This document shows, piece after piece, positions 1-7,975 of a stretch of DNA of 64,000 nucleotides; positions within the stretch are counted from its first letter, which is position 1, and each line of letters starts with the position of its first letter. The position numbers and the translations under genes are program-made. The stretch comes from Niastella soli (GTDB taxonomy: Bacteria > Bacteroidota > Bacteroidia > Chitinophagales > Chitinophagaceae), in NCBI RefSeq assembly GCF_017742245.1, contig NZ_JAGHKO010000001.1, positions 1,951,061 through 2,015,060 of the forward strand, in the 5' to 3' direction. The notes beneath the pieces were generated by a model, which was not told where the DNA came from, made no database searches, and saw nothing but the letters and a program-made list of their open reading frames with translations.

Positions 1-142
1 GAGGCTCACGGCATAGGTGCGTGGGCTCGCGTTGTTTTGGTCTATGGCGCTTGGTCGTGCCAGGGGACAACAACGTAGAGTCCTGCACCTTTTTTCTTCT
101 GCAGGCTCATTAACCATTTCATGTAACTTAAAATCATTTCAC

Positions 143-535
143 ATGAATGAGCCATTAAACAATTCCCGTCCTGGGATATCCTTTTCTGGTAAAACCTTCA
201 ACAAACACCCTCAATGGTACAACCAGCCATTACGCCTTACTAAAGAGCAGAAAAAAGATCCTCTGCTGGTGCTGGACGATTTTTTCGAATGCTATCATTT
301 AAATGAGGTCCGCCAAACACTATGGGAATGGCTTACGGAAGTCCTTTCCAGTCAACGCAGTGTAGCCATTGAGCCGCTTGATCGTAATAATCATATTTAT
401 TTCTATGAAAAAGTAGAAGCGATTATTGAATTGGCATATGTCATGAAAAATAAGCTACATAAGCATCGGCGTAGGCAGAAAAGGAAAAGAAATAGGGTGA
501 ATAAGTTAAACGAAACCCAGCAAGCCGACCTATAA
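143..535 (+). CDS. Hypothetical protein, 130 aa, basic C-terminus
   Basis: I do not recognise a functional family. The protein is predicted soluble; a region of about 90 residues with many aromatic and acidic residues (a motif like FFECYHLNEVR near residue 50) is followed by a strongly basic stretch (HKHRRRQKRKRNR) near the C-terminus that could bind nucleic acid. The frame stays open upstream, but the ATG at 143 is preferred because the upstream part looks like non-coding DNA. It lies 39 bp before the S24 repressor on the same strand and probably belongs to that regulatory block. The first 142 bases show no gene I can support, only a short CCTGCA/TGCAGG inverted repeat at 82-105. Confidence 0.6.
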   Translation: MNEPLNNSRPGISFSGKTFNKHPQWYNQPLRLTKEQKKDPLLVLDDFFECYHLNEVRQTLWEWLTEVLSSQRSVAIEPLDRNNHIYFYEKVEAIIELAYVMKNKLHKHRRRQKRKRNRVNKLNETQQADL

Positions 536-574
536 CCTTTAAAATTCGATCCAGCACTATCATTAAATAGAGAT

Positions 575-1231
575 ATGAAAGATATTGGTATTCGACTAAG
601 AGAATACAGGATTCTGTCAAACACTAAGATGCCAATTATTGCTTCGGCAACCGGTATAGCAAAGGAGACATTATATAAATGGGAGAAGGGGACAAAGCCA
701 AGTAGTATTGAAGAATATTATAAACTGAAGGGTTACCTGGATAAGATGGAAAGTAATCTGGATGAAGAGACCTTTGAACTCGTAAAACAACATCCAGCAA
801 CATTAAGAATTCCCCTGACTAGCGCAGGTCCTGCGGTTCCACAATCAGATGGTATCGCGGCCAGTGGCACGGTGATCTTTTCCAATAACGAACCGGAATT
901 GATTGTTGATCGTATTAATGCTCCTTGTCTTGGTACCGTGGACGGATCTATTGAAATTATCGGTAATAGCATGGAACCCACCTTTTGCAATGGGGGCCGG
1001 ATAGCAATATCCCGGCTTTCCGATAATCGATCTCTTATTCCTGGCCAGTACTATTATATTATCGACACCAACTGGCAGGGAATTGTCCGTCGGGTTTATC
1101 CCGGTGAAAGGGGAAATAGTATCCTGCTGGTTGCTGATAACCCTGACCAATTAAAGCACCCGCCCATTGAAAAAAGCCTGGATCAGGTTGCAGCTATTTT
1201 TAAGGTAGGTGCTGCATTAATTAAATTCTAA
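575..1231 (+). CDS. LexA/CI-like transcriptional repressor with S24 peptidase domain
   Basis: A helix-turn-helix domain (about residues 4-58) is followed by a linker and a S24 peptidase-like domain (about 80-218). The nucleophile motif GNSMEP gives Ser132, and an Ala-Gly pair at 84-85 sits where LexA-type proteins are cleaved. The general-base lysine is normally within a V-K-R motif; here the aligned segment reads I-V-R-R-V (Arg172-Arg173), so self-cleavage may be impaired or the lysine displaced. Such proteins normally silence mobile-element genes until DNA damage triggers cleavage. The next gene starts 17 bp downstream, so the two are probably co-transcribed. The repressor-type architecture is clear; the targets are unknown. 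Confidence 0.85.
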   Translation: MKDIGIRLREYRILSNTKMPIIASATGIAKETLYKWEKGTKPSSIEEYYKLKGYLDKMESNLDEETFELVKQHPATLRIPLTSAGPAVPQSDGIAASGTVIFSNNEPELIVDRINAPCLGTVDGSIEIIGNSMEPTFCNGGRIAISRLSDNRSLIPGQYYYIIDTNWQGIVRRVYPGERGNSILLVADNPDQLKHPPIEKSLDQVAAIFKVGAALIKF

Positions 1232-1248
1232 TCAAAACTTATCCAATT

Positions 1249-1464
1249 ATGAACCTAAGTCAAGAGGCACTTAAAGCCATAAACAATCCGGCTACTCGCC
1301 GCAGATTAATGGATGTACTTGGCTGTACAGAGTTTACCATTGCCCGGTATATTCAAAAGAATAGCGATAACCTTACTAAAGCTGCCGCCATGCAGGTAAT
1401 AAGGGAGGTGACCGGTTTACCCGATACTGAAATTTTGGAAGGTTTAGTAAGCAAAACAACTTAG
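1249..1464 (+). CDS. Small predicted DNA-binding protein, 71 aa
   Basis: This 71-residue helical protein starts 17 bp after the S24 repressor and ends before a hairpin terminator, so it is likely the second gene of that operon. A segment around residues 15-60 (ATRRRLMDVLGCTEFTIARY and what follows) has the spacing of a Cro/CI-like helix-turn-helix. I cannot name a family. Position next to a repressor suggests a Cro-like antagonist or co-regulator of element genes, which is inference from context. Confidence 0.6.
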   Translation: MNLSQEALKAINNPATRRRLMDVLGCTEFTIARYIQKNSDNLTKAAAMQVIREVTGLPDTEILEGLVSKTT

Positions 1465-1524
1465 TTAAATACCCGACACCGCTGTTTTAATAAAACTACT
1501 AATCAGTACCATTACGCCAAAAGC

Positions 1525-1552
1525 CCCGATGTTTCCACATCGGGACTTTTAT
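1525..1552 (+). terminator. Rho-independent terminator after the repressor operon
   Basis: Perfect 8-bp stem CCCGATGT/ACATCGGG (1525-1532 and 1537-1544) with a TTCC loop, followed by ACTTTTATTT. It separates the rightward repressor operon from the leftward mobilization genes. Confidence 0.75.
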
Positions 1553-1588
1553 TTCTATTTATCCTTATGCTAAAGCCTACCTTCCCAT

Positions 1589-1951
1589 TCAATGTATGCT
1601 GAACCAATACAAATAGGTAAGAAATATAACAGCAACAACCAGTATCACAGCCCATTTTTTGGCATCCGATTGGAAAAACACCTGTAAGTTATTGGGCTGC
1701 TTTTTATATAATTGGCTTTCGATTATAAAATTGATCTTTATAAATGCGCTTTCTATCATTTTCTGAATTGGCTGGGTGTCTGTTTCTACAGTTATCTTTT
1801 GGGTAGCTAACTTTTTAGAAAAACTGTCCACTTCACTCTTTACTGTTTTTTCAATTGAAATGAGATCCTGCATTTGTTGGCTGAGCTTTGCTAGTTCTTC
1901 GGATTGTTCTTTTATTGCCAACTCCAGCGTTTCAAATTTATCTTCGTTCAT
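1589..1951 (-). CDS. Coiled-coil protein with C-terminal membrane anchor, 120 aa
   Basis: Residues about 3-75 have strong heptad character rich in Glu, Lys, Leu and Gln (LELAIKEQSEELAKLSQQM), and a single hydrophobic helix lies at about 101-117 (WAVILVVAVIFLTYLYW). No signal peptide is visible, so it would be tail-anchored with the coiled coil in the cytoplasm. It is 30 bp downstream of the relaxase and is probably translated from the same mRNA. Small tail-anchored coiled-coil proteins often close Bacteroidota mobilization modules; a role in docking the relaxosome at the membrane is inference. Confidence 0.65.
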   Translation of the reverse strand: MNEDKFETLELAIKEQSEELAKLSQQMQDLISIEKTVKSEVDSFSKKLATQKITVETDTQPIQKMIESAFIKINFIIESQLYKKQPNNLQVFFQSDAKKWAVILVVAVIFLTYLYWFSIH

Positions 1952-1981
1952 AAATAAGTGTTTATTGTTTAAATAATTCTG

Positions 1982-3004
1982 TTAAAATCTGTGCCTATGT
2001 TTTTTCTTCTTTTTCTTTTTGTATAAAAATGGGCTAGGCGCATCCACATGTTCCGGTTTCAGCAATGCTTCCAGCAACTGATTCTGATGTGTGCCAGGTA
2101 ATGGTATATGAGTTTCATTTGCTGGCATTTTTCCATTCGTTTTGTTAACGGCATTTTCGGATCGATTGGAAACGGCAGATTGCTTTTCTTTGGGCTTTTC
2201 TTTTGAGTTACTTTCCTCCGTTTTTTGCACCAGCTTATGCGTTTGTTTCTGACCGAGCAATCTTTCAATCGTCATTAATGAATAGCCGACTTCGCTGCCT
2301 TTTAGCTTTACTTTCTTGTCATCAATAAAAGCAATACCCCGTCCTTTTAGCACCTGATAACCCAAAGATTTCATTTTCTGCTCAAACTGCTCATATGTTT
2401 TCACCTGTTGCAGCACCTGCCGGATGTTCTCTTTTAATTGATCCATGCGAACGTTTTGCCGGGGTATTAGCCGCTGTTCTTTTGGCAAAAATACACGCGG
2501 ACTTAGCACCTGTTTTAACTTGTGTTTGAGTTCCAGTTTCCGGCAGAGGTTAGCCATCTGGCGATAGTTGTTGCTGTTGCTGGCCACCTTACCATCATAA
2601 CCCACCCGGTTGGCAACAATATGGATGTGTTGAGCGTGCGTGTCTTTATGCAGCACGACTGCATACTGATTTTTATCTACCTTAAATTCCGCCGTACATG
2701 CCTGGGCAATTTCTATCAGTTGATTTTTTGAAAGGTTTTCTCCGTGTGCCAGACTAAGTGTGAAATGGAACACCGGCTTTTCTACCCGTCGGCTTAATTT
2801 GCTGACTTCACTGAACTGGCTGGTCAGCTCGTTTACATTGCCAAAACAGTTGTTATAATACAACACTTCAGCCCGTTCCTTGTGTTGTACATTGTCCCTT
2901 TTAGACAGCTCCAATTTCTGCTCTTCAGACAGGTCAATTTTATCTTCCAGGCAGTATTTAAAGCAGTGGTAAAAAGAATTTCCGGTGATAACTTTGCCGA
3001 TCAT
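1982..3004 (-). CDS. Relaxase/mobilization nuclease (MobA/VirD2-like)
   Basis: The N-terminus (MIGKVITGNSFYHCFKYCLE) matches the start of Bacteroidota relaxase/mobilization nucleases of the PF03432 type, and the metal-binding histidines lie in HKDTHAQHIHIV (His119 to His128). Tyr residues near 12-17 are candidates for the nicking tyrosine. The C-terminal half is hydrophilic and ends in a run of lysines near residue 335 typical of DNA-binding tails. It would nick oriT and lead the strand into a recipient with a helper conjugation system. The start codon overlaps the stop of mobC by 4 bp (ATGA), so the two are translationally coupled. Length 340 aa is normal for the group. Confidence 0.9.
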   Translation of the reverse strand: MIGKVITGNSFYHCFKYCLEDKIDLSEEQKLELSKRDNVQHKERAEVLYYNNCFGNVNELTSQFSEVSKLSRRVEKPVFHFTLSLAHGENLSKNQLIEIAQACTAEFKVDKNQYAVVLHKDTHAQHIHIVANRVGYDGKVASNSNNYRQMANLCRKLELKHKLKQVLSPRVFLPKEQRLIPRQNVRMDQLKENIRQVLQQVKTYEQFEQKMKSLGYQVLKGRGIAFIDDKKVKLKGSEVGYSLMTIERLLGQKQTHKLVQKTEESNSKEKPKEKQSAVSNRSENAVNKTNGKMPANETHIPLPGTHQNQLLEALLKPEHVDAPSPFLYKKKKKKKHRHRF

Positions 3005-3381
3005 TTCAGGTAATTTTTAATCGATTCGGAAAGCTGTTTCAAATCGCGAGATTGAATCAGTAATTCGGCCCGGTCAAAAGCAGTTAACGGTTCAATACCA
3101 TTTCGTTTTTTGGCGATCTGATTAAGATTTGCAGCATTGTGATTCAGGAGCCCAATTAGCTGTAAAACTTCCTTTGGTAACACTTTTTCGCGCCTGTCAA
3201 TTTTACCGGTCAGCCCCATTGTTAAAAGGTATTCCGATACTGAAAATTTCACCGACTTTGCTTTTGCCTGGATGGCTTTGCGTTGAATAAGGGAACACCT
3301 AACGCTTACCCTGCAATCCTTTTTAATAGTCTTTTTAGGGCGTCCGCCCTTGTTTTTGACAACTTGATTCTCTTGCCTCAT
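3001..3381 (-). CDS. Plasmid mobilization relaxosome protein MobC-like
   Basis: The 126-residue basic protein begins with a GRPKK-type arm and a predicted ribbon-helix-helix segment (CRVSVRCSLIQRKAIQAKAK), followed by the region EVLQLIGLLNHNAANLNQIA that is characteristic of MobC/BmgB accessory proteins. These bind oriT and help the relaxase melt and nick. It is the first gene of the leftward mob operon, directly downstream of the hairpin-rich non-coding region proposed as oriT. Confidence 0.85.
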   Translation of the reverse strand: MRQENQVVKNKGGRPKKTIKKDCRVSVRCSLIQRKAIQAKAKSVKFSVSEYLLTMGLTGKIDRREKVLPKEVLQLIGLLNHNAANLNQIAKKRNGIEPLTAFDRAELLIQSRDLKQLSESIKNYLK

Positions 3382-4233
3382 AATCTCTCCTCCTGTTGTT
3401 TTTAAACTGTTTTACGATTGAATTTTCAGAATCCCCCAAAGCGGGATGAGGGAAAAAGGTTTTGGTCCGACAAAACCATAGCTTGCTACTAAAAACTTAA
3501 AGCAGTCTTCCTGGTCTAAGGCCTTGCCTTAGGTTGTTGTTGTTATGATAAGCCATAGGCTTAACTCCTTATCATGTTCATATTATCCGCTTTCAGACCA
3601 TGTACTTCTCCTTATTACATTTACAGGCCTTCAGAACATGCTTTACACTGGCGGCATCCCGGTTACATACTGACGTAGTTGTAGATGATGCTCTATTTTG
3701 AGCCGGCCCTTTTTTGAAAAAGGACCCCGTTCTAAACCAGAAAATTTGTCAGTGGCTGATCCGGTAGTTTGAGGAGCTAAAGAATCCTCCAAAAATAGAG
3801 ATCTGATCCTAATCGAAACAATAAAATGAAACGTATTTTATATAGCTGCGCCACTTGAAATTTTCACCTTTTAACTCGTACCTATCAGCGTTATTTTTAA
3901 AGCCGATGGCGGTGAGATTTTTACCTTGTAAAAGGAAGCCGAATTTCCGGCAAAACCGGTCTGTAATTTCTATCTCCCGTCACTTTTTTAAGGCACTCTA
4001 AAAGTGGTTTTGAAACCATCGGCTGGTCGCCTATAATTAGAATTTTACCGTCCGAATTTCTTTCTTTTGGCCAGCAGAAAATGTATCACGAACAGGGAGC
4101 TGATTACCCGTTTTTATAATCAGCATTTGCGGGCCAAAAGAAAAAATATTTTACCCAGTTTGAACGGTCAACCGATAACACCATACACGGAACGGTTATA
4201 AAAACCGGGTGCCGAAATCACTCAGATCACCAT
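3382..4233. other. Non-coding, hairpin-rich region; oriT candidate near mobC
   Basis: No convincing gene is present in 852 bp, but inverted repeats are dense. Next to mobC there are ATCCC/GGGAT (3431-3446), GGTTTTG/CAAAACC with a 6-nt loop (3458-3477), CTAAGG/CCTTAG (3516-3532), and overlapping alternatives TAAGCC/GGCTTA (3549-3563) and ATGATAAG/CTTATCAT (3545-3575). Farther on, GCTGATTA/TAATCAGC (4099-4124) nests inside CTTTTGGCC/GGCCAAAAG (4064-4140), and GGTGCCG/CGGCACC (4208-4246) overlaps the end of the primase remnant. Position just upstream of mobC-relaxase fits oriT at about 3425-3580; the nick site cannot be assigned by eye. Confidence 0.45.
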
Positions 4234-4482
4234 CTACTCCGGCACCATGTTCGTACCTAACGCCCGGTTTCTGTTCACCTTGAAGAAGCTATCCCTTTCA
4301 TCATGGGACGGTGACATGTACCAATTATCGGGATGGGATATTTTTTGCGGCTGATGGCCCTGTTTGACCAGGTAATCCACCAGATCAATTTCTATCGCCT
4401 CTGCACAAGCCAAGGCACATGCAGTCATACGCGTAAAATTTACATGATTATAAATGTTTACTGATTCCCTGGCGACACCCAT
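4234..4482 (-). pseudogene. Truncated CHC2/TOPRIM primase remnant
   Basis: About 70 residues resemble the N-terminus of the primase found after HTH genes in Bacteroidota mobilizable elements: IDLVDYLVKQGHQPQKI, then a WYMSP motif and FKVNRNR. In intact relatives this is the start of a zinc-finger and TOPRIM protein of roughly 300 residues. Here the frame leaves the family right after FKVNRNR and stops 10 residues later, close to a GGTGCCG/CGGCACC inverted repeat, so a deletion or recombination junction is likely. It overlaps the upstream HTH gene by 25 bp, the usual coupling of this pair. Loss of the primase could impair independent replication of the transferred strand. Confidence 0.65.
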
Positions 4483-4778
4483 TTTTGTTGCAGGGCCTGC
4501 ACCTGGTCCCGGATGAAATACCGCCGGGATTTGATCTTGATGGAAGGTAGAAGTCCCGACTTACGCCAGTCGTTAATCGTCTGGCGGCTAACGTTGAAAA
4601 TCTTCTGAACATCCTTGGTGGAAAGGTAGGGAGATTCGCCAGCCAAACTGGCTGGTGGTGTTGGGGTTAGAGCACGAATTTCCCGGATCTTCCGGTCAAT
4701 CAACCCCTCAAATAACTTGATTAACTCCTGTGGTTTCTGGATTAGCAGAAACGGTGCATTGTTATTTACCTCACTCAT
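4458..4778 (-). CDS. Helix-turn-helix (excisionase-like) DNA-binding protein
   Basis: The C-terminal half contains a MerR/excisionase-type winged helix: YLSTKDVQKIFNVSRQTI, then NDWRKSGLLPSIKI and RRYFIRDQV (about residues 52-96). The N-terminal half (residues 10-45) is helical. Proteins of this HTH_17 type in Bacteroidota mobile elements act as excision or replication regulators and sit directly before the primase gene, as here, where the downstream remnant begins inside its 3' end. Length 106 aa is normal. Confidence 0.8.
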   Translation of the reverse strand: MSEVNNNAPFLLIQKPQELIKLFEGLIDRKIREIRALTPTPPASLAGESPYLSTKDVQKIFNVSRQTINDWRKSGLLPSIKIKSRRYFIRDQVQALQQKWVSPGNQ

Positions 4779-5017
4779 ACATCACTGTTTACGTACTCAC
4801 AAATAGGTTTACCCGTACAAAGTAAGGCGCAGGGAAGACATGAAAAGAGGTGGGACGTCCTGGAACGATAATCACCTTAATTCTAATTAGTTGTGTCCAA
4901 TTAATTATTATTTGTTGTTGAAGTTATTGGGTGATGATTATATAATTTAGAAATAAAAGTCTTTCACAAAACGGTTGAAAAGATATATGTGGGTATATGC
5001 AACATATTGCTCGTCAA

Positions 5018-5035
5018 ATTAGTATTCTGACTAAT
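5018..5035. promoter_or_regulatory. Inverted repeat, candidate operator of the defence operon
   Basis: ATTAGT-ATTCTG-ACTAAT is a perfect 6-bp inverted repeat with a 6-nt spacer, 82 bp before the start of the small HTH gene. Controller proteins of restriction-modification operons bind such sites upstream of their own gene. The remaining 4779-5117 region is very AT-rich and shows no gene. Confidence 0.35.
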
Positions 5036-5117
5036 GTTATCAAGTCTTAACAAAACCCAGTTATTTTATTAAAATGTTTTTTAAATGTTGATTAATTTGC
5101 AGGAAATGCAGACTTCT

Positions 5118-5333
5118 ATGAATAAGAAGCCTATAAATAGAATAAAAGCAGTCTTAGCAGAGCAGGGGAAAACGGGAAAATGGTTGGCAGAGGAACTAGA
5201 AAAGAATGAAACTACCATATCTAGGTGGTGTACAAACGAAGTGCAACCTTCAATAGACATCTTAGTAGAAATAGCAAAACTTTTAGAAGTAGACGTTAGG
5301 GAATTAATCAATTCAACAAAAAAAGGTTTCTGA
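5118..5333 (+). CDS. XRE-type HTH regulator, probable controller of the R-M operon
   Basis: A 71-residue protein consisting almost only of a Cro/CI helix-turn-helix: KTGKWLAEELEKNETTISRW forms helices 2 and 3, followed by PSIDILVEIAKLLEVDVREL. The frame is open from 5085, and ATGs at 5106 and 5118 are possible; 5118 gives the standard XRE start. Its stop overlaps the start of the next gene as TGATG, so the two are translationally coupled. Small regulators of this kind (C proteins) delay restriction until methylation is established, the likely job here. The inverted repeat at 5018-5035 is a candidate operator. Confidence 0.85.
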   Translation: MNKKPINRIKAVLAEQGKTGKWLAEELEKNETTISRWCTNEVQPSIDILVEIAKLLEVDVRELINSTKKGF

Positions 5334-7972
5334 TGCAAGTAGAAATAAAGGGTAGTAAAATTTTTTCTCCTCTCAATGGAAAGTGGCTTCCCTGTTCCGA
5401 AGAGGAAAAATTGAAACAAGAATTCATTTGTCGACTGATAAATAACTATGGCTATGATATTTCTCAACTTGGACAAGATGTCGAAATAAAAAAAAGATAT
5501 AAAGCAGACATTGCTATATGGGGAACTGCATTAGAAAAAAAGAAAAACTCAATACCTTCCATAATAATAACTGTTGAATGTAAGGCTGAGCATATTAAAA
5601 TAAAAGAAAGCGATTATACTATTGGGTATAACTTTGCTTCTACGATCAATGCAAATTTTTTTATAGCTGTCAATCTTAAAGAAACTAAGGTCTTTCATAT
5701 TCAAAAAGACAATTCCCCAAAGAAAATTGAAAAATTAATAGATATACCTAAAGCGGAAGTTTTATTGGATGAAAAAAGAGTTGAGCGGTATATAAAAGAT
5801 ACAAAATCCTTTACCAAAGATGAATTTACTAAGTTACTCACACGTTGTCATAATATAATTAGGAACAACGATAAACTTTCTCCCGAGGCAGCTTTTGATG
5901 AAATAAGCAAGGTCTTGTTTATGAAGATTATGTTTGAAAAAAATTCAACAGAGGAAATGATTTTTTCAAAAGCAAAATTTCAAACTGATGAAAAAAATTA
6001 TGAAAAAGTTATTCGTCCAAAATTAAAAAAGGATGTTGCTATTCTTGATCAGGATTATATGCAATATCTATTCGACAGCACTAAACAAGCATTCGAGACA
6101 GAGGGTATATTTGATCCTAAAGATCAACTCAAAATAAAACGAGCTAGTTTTGAATTAATTGTTGAGGAATTGGAGGCGTTTAATTTATCTGATACCTCGG
6201 ATGATGTGAAAGGAATTGCTTTTGAACAATTTTTAGGAAAGACATTTCGTGGAGAGTTAGGGCAGTTCTTTACGCCTAGAACAATTGTTGATTATATGGT
6301 AGACATTCTCGATCCTAAAGAAGGAGAATTGATTTGTGACCCATGTTGTGGTAGCGGAGGATTCTTAATTACTGCGTTTGATTATGTCAGAAATAAAATT
6401 GACGAGGATATAAAAGTCAAAATAAAATCAATTAAAGAAGAATATAGTAACCCTAAATATGATGCACTTTCACAAAAAGAGCAGGAAAAAGTAGAAAAGA
6501 ATATTCGACTGAAAGTTGATTTATTGAATGAAGAATTTAATCTTAAAAACCCCAAAGGAAGATATTACAACCTTTCCCATAACTGCATATATGGAACAGA
6601 CGCTAATCCTAGAATGGCAAGGACGGCAAAAATGAATATGATCATGCATGGCGATGGGCATGGTGGTGTTCATCACCATGATGGGTTATTAAATGTAAAT
6701 GGAATTTTTGAAAATCGGTTTGATATAATCTTAACTAATCCCCCTTTTGGGGCTCGTGTGGAGGAGTCCCTACGCATAACTGAACAAGACAGGTTTACTG
6801 ATGCTAAAAAGATAAAAGGATATATTAGTCGATACGGAGATAAATATGAAACTGCGTTGAAACAGATTGATTCTAATGTTGGTAAGCCAATTTTAAGTCT
6901 TTTTGAAACCGGTAAGATGAGTAGTTTAACAGAAGTTCTTTTTTTAGAGAGATGTTTAAATTTACTTAAGCCAGGAGGGAGACTAGGAATTGTTTTACCA
7001 GAGGGAGTTATGAATAATAATGGGTTACAAAAAATAAGAGAATATGTGGAAAGTCGAGCAAAAATTATTAATATTACTTCAATACCGCAAGATGTATTTA
7101 TTTCATCTGGCGCAACAATTAAACCAAGTATTCTATTTCTAGAAAAATATTCTGATGAGGTTATCGAAAGAAACAGAAAGCTAGAAAAATCAGGGAAAGA
7201 TTACAGGTTAGTTCTTACGAATATTACAAATGCAGGGATAAATTCAAATGGAACGTATTCAGATGGAAATGAATTTCCGCAGGCTAGTCAGGAGTTTAAG
7301 AGTTTTGTGCTTGATAAATACCTTGAACCAAACTTTAATCTCATAAAAATCTGCTTATATTCTGAGTTAATTAATTGGAGTGTTGCTCACAATTTTGATA
7401 CATCTTTTCAAAATTATAACACCAATTATAATAGTGTTCATTTAAACACTTTTTTGAAGAAAAATAACGATTTTGTCAAGGTAGATGATAATACGCTTTA
7501 TAAGCGAATTACAATAAAAATCAATAATAATGGCATTCAATTAAGAGATACAGTTATAGGATCAAAGATTGGGACTAAGCGTCAGGTTGTGATCAAAAAA
7601 GGTCAATTTGCAATTTCTAAAATAGATGCCAGGCATGGGGCTATGGGTATTATCCCTGATGATTTAGATGGTGCAATTGTAACGCCGGATTTTCTAACGT
7701 ACACAATTGATAAATCTATTATTTTGCCGGAATATCTAGAACTAATTATTTCTACGAAATCCTTTATTGACTTTTGTAAAAAGTTTAGTAGTGGCACTAC
7801 CAATCGGCAAAGATTAAATGAAACCTTGTTTTTAAACGCAAAAATTCCGATGCCACCGATTGAACAACAAATATTGCTTGTAGGTGAGATATCTGAGTTA
7901 AAGAAAACTATAGCCGAGTCCGAGAAAAAATTAACGATTGCAAAAAAAGAATTTGAAAAAAAGCTTTTTTAA
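5333..7972 (+). CDS. Single-chain restriction-methylation-specificity protein (type IIG/IIL-like)
   Basis: Three functions lie on 879 residues. Residues 1-125 resemble the type I R-subunit N-terminal nuclease, with Asp59 and the pair Glu82-x-Lys84 (VECKAE) as PD-(D/E)xK residues. Residues about 165-650 form an HsdM-like N6-adenine methyltransferase, with the AdoMet motif DPCCGSGG at 336-343 and the catalytic NPPF at 469-472. Residues about 690-879 resemble one half of a type I specificity subunit: one target-recognition region plus a C-terminal coiled coil. No translocase motor is visible. It should methylate and cut one asymmetric site, like MmeI-type enzymes. Codon use is much more AT-rich than the flanking core genes. 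The ATPase gene follows after 3 bp. Confidence 0.9.
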   Translation: MQVEIKGSKIFSPLNGKWLPCSEEEKLKQEFICRLINNYGYDISQLGQDVEIKKRYKADIAIWGTALEKKKNSIPSIIITVECKAEHIKIKESDYTIGYNFASTINANFFIAVNLKETKVFHIQKDNSPKKIEKLIDIPKAEVLLDEKRVERYIKDTKSFTKDEFTKLLTRCHNIIRNNDKLSPEAAFDEISKVLFMKIMFEKNSTEEMIFSKAKFQTDEKNYEKVIRPKLKKDVAILDQDYMQYLFDSTKQAFETEGIFDPKDQLKIKRASFELIVEELEAFNLSDTSDDVKGIAFEQFLGKTFRGELGQFFTPRTIVDYMVDILDPKEGELICDPCCGSGGFLITAFDYVRNKIDEDIKVKIKSIKEEYSNPKYDALSQKEQEKVEKNIRLKVDLLNEEFNLKNPKGRYYNLSHNCIYGTDANPRMARTAKMNMIMHGDGHGGVHHHDGLLNVNGIFENRFDIILTNPPFGARVEESLRITEQDRFTDAKKIKGYISRYGDKYETALKQIDSNVGKPILSLFETGKMSSLTEVLFLERCLNLLKPGGRLGIVLPEGVMNNNGLQKIREYVESRAKIINITSIPQDVFISSGATIKPSILFLEKYSDEVIERNRKLEKSGKDYRLVLTNITNAGINSNGTYSDGNEFPQASQEFKSFVLDKYLEPNFNLIKICLYSELINWSVAHNFDTSFQNYNTNYNSVHLNTFLKKNNDFVKVDDNTLYKRITIKINNNGIQLRDTVIGSKIGTKRQVVIKKGQFAISKIDARHGAMGIIPDDLDGAIVTPDFLTYTIDKSIILPEYLELIISTKSFIDFCKKFSSGTTNRQRLNETLFLNAKIPMPPIEQQILLVGEISELKKTIAESEKKLTIAKKEFEKKLF

Positions 7973-7975
7973 CTT

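Noticed and set aside
17-142. N-terminal extension of the first gene
   Set aside because: The codons before ATG 143 look random and basic, and the protein starts naturally at 143.
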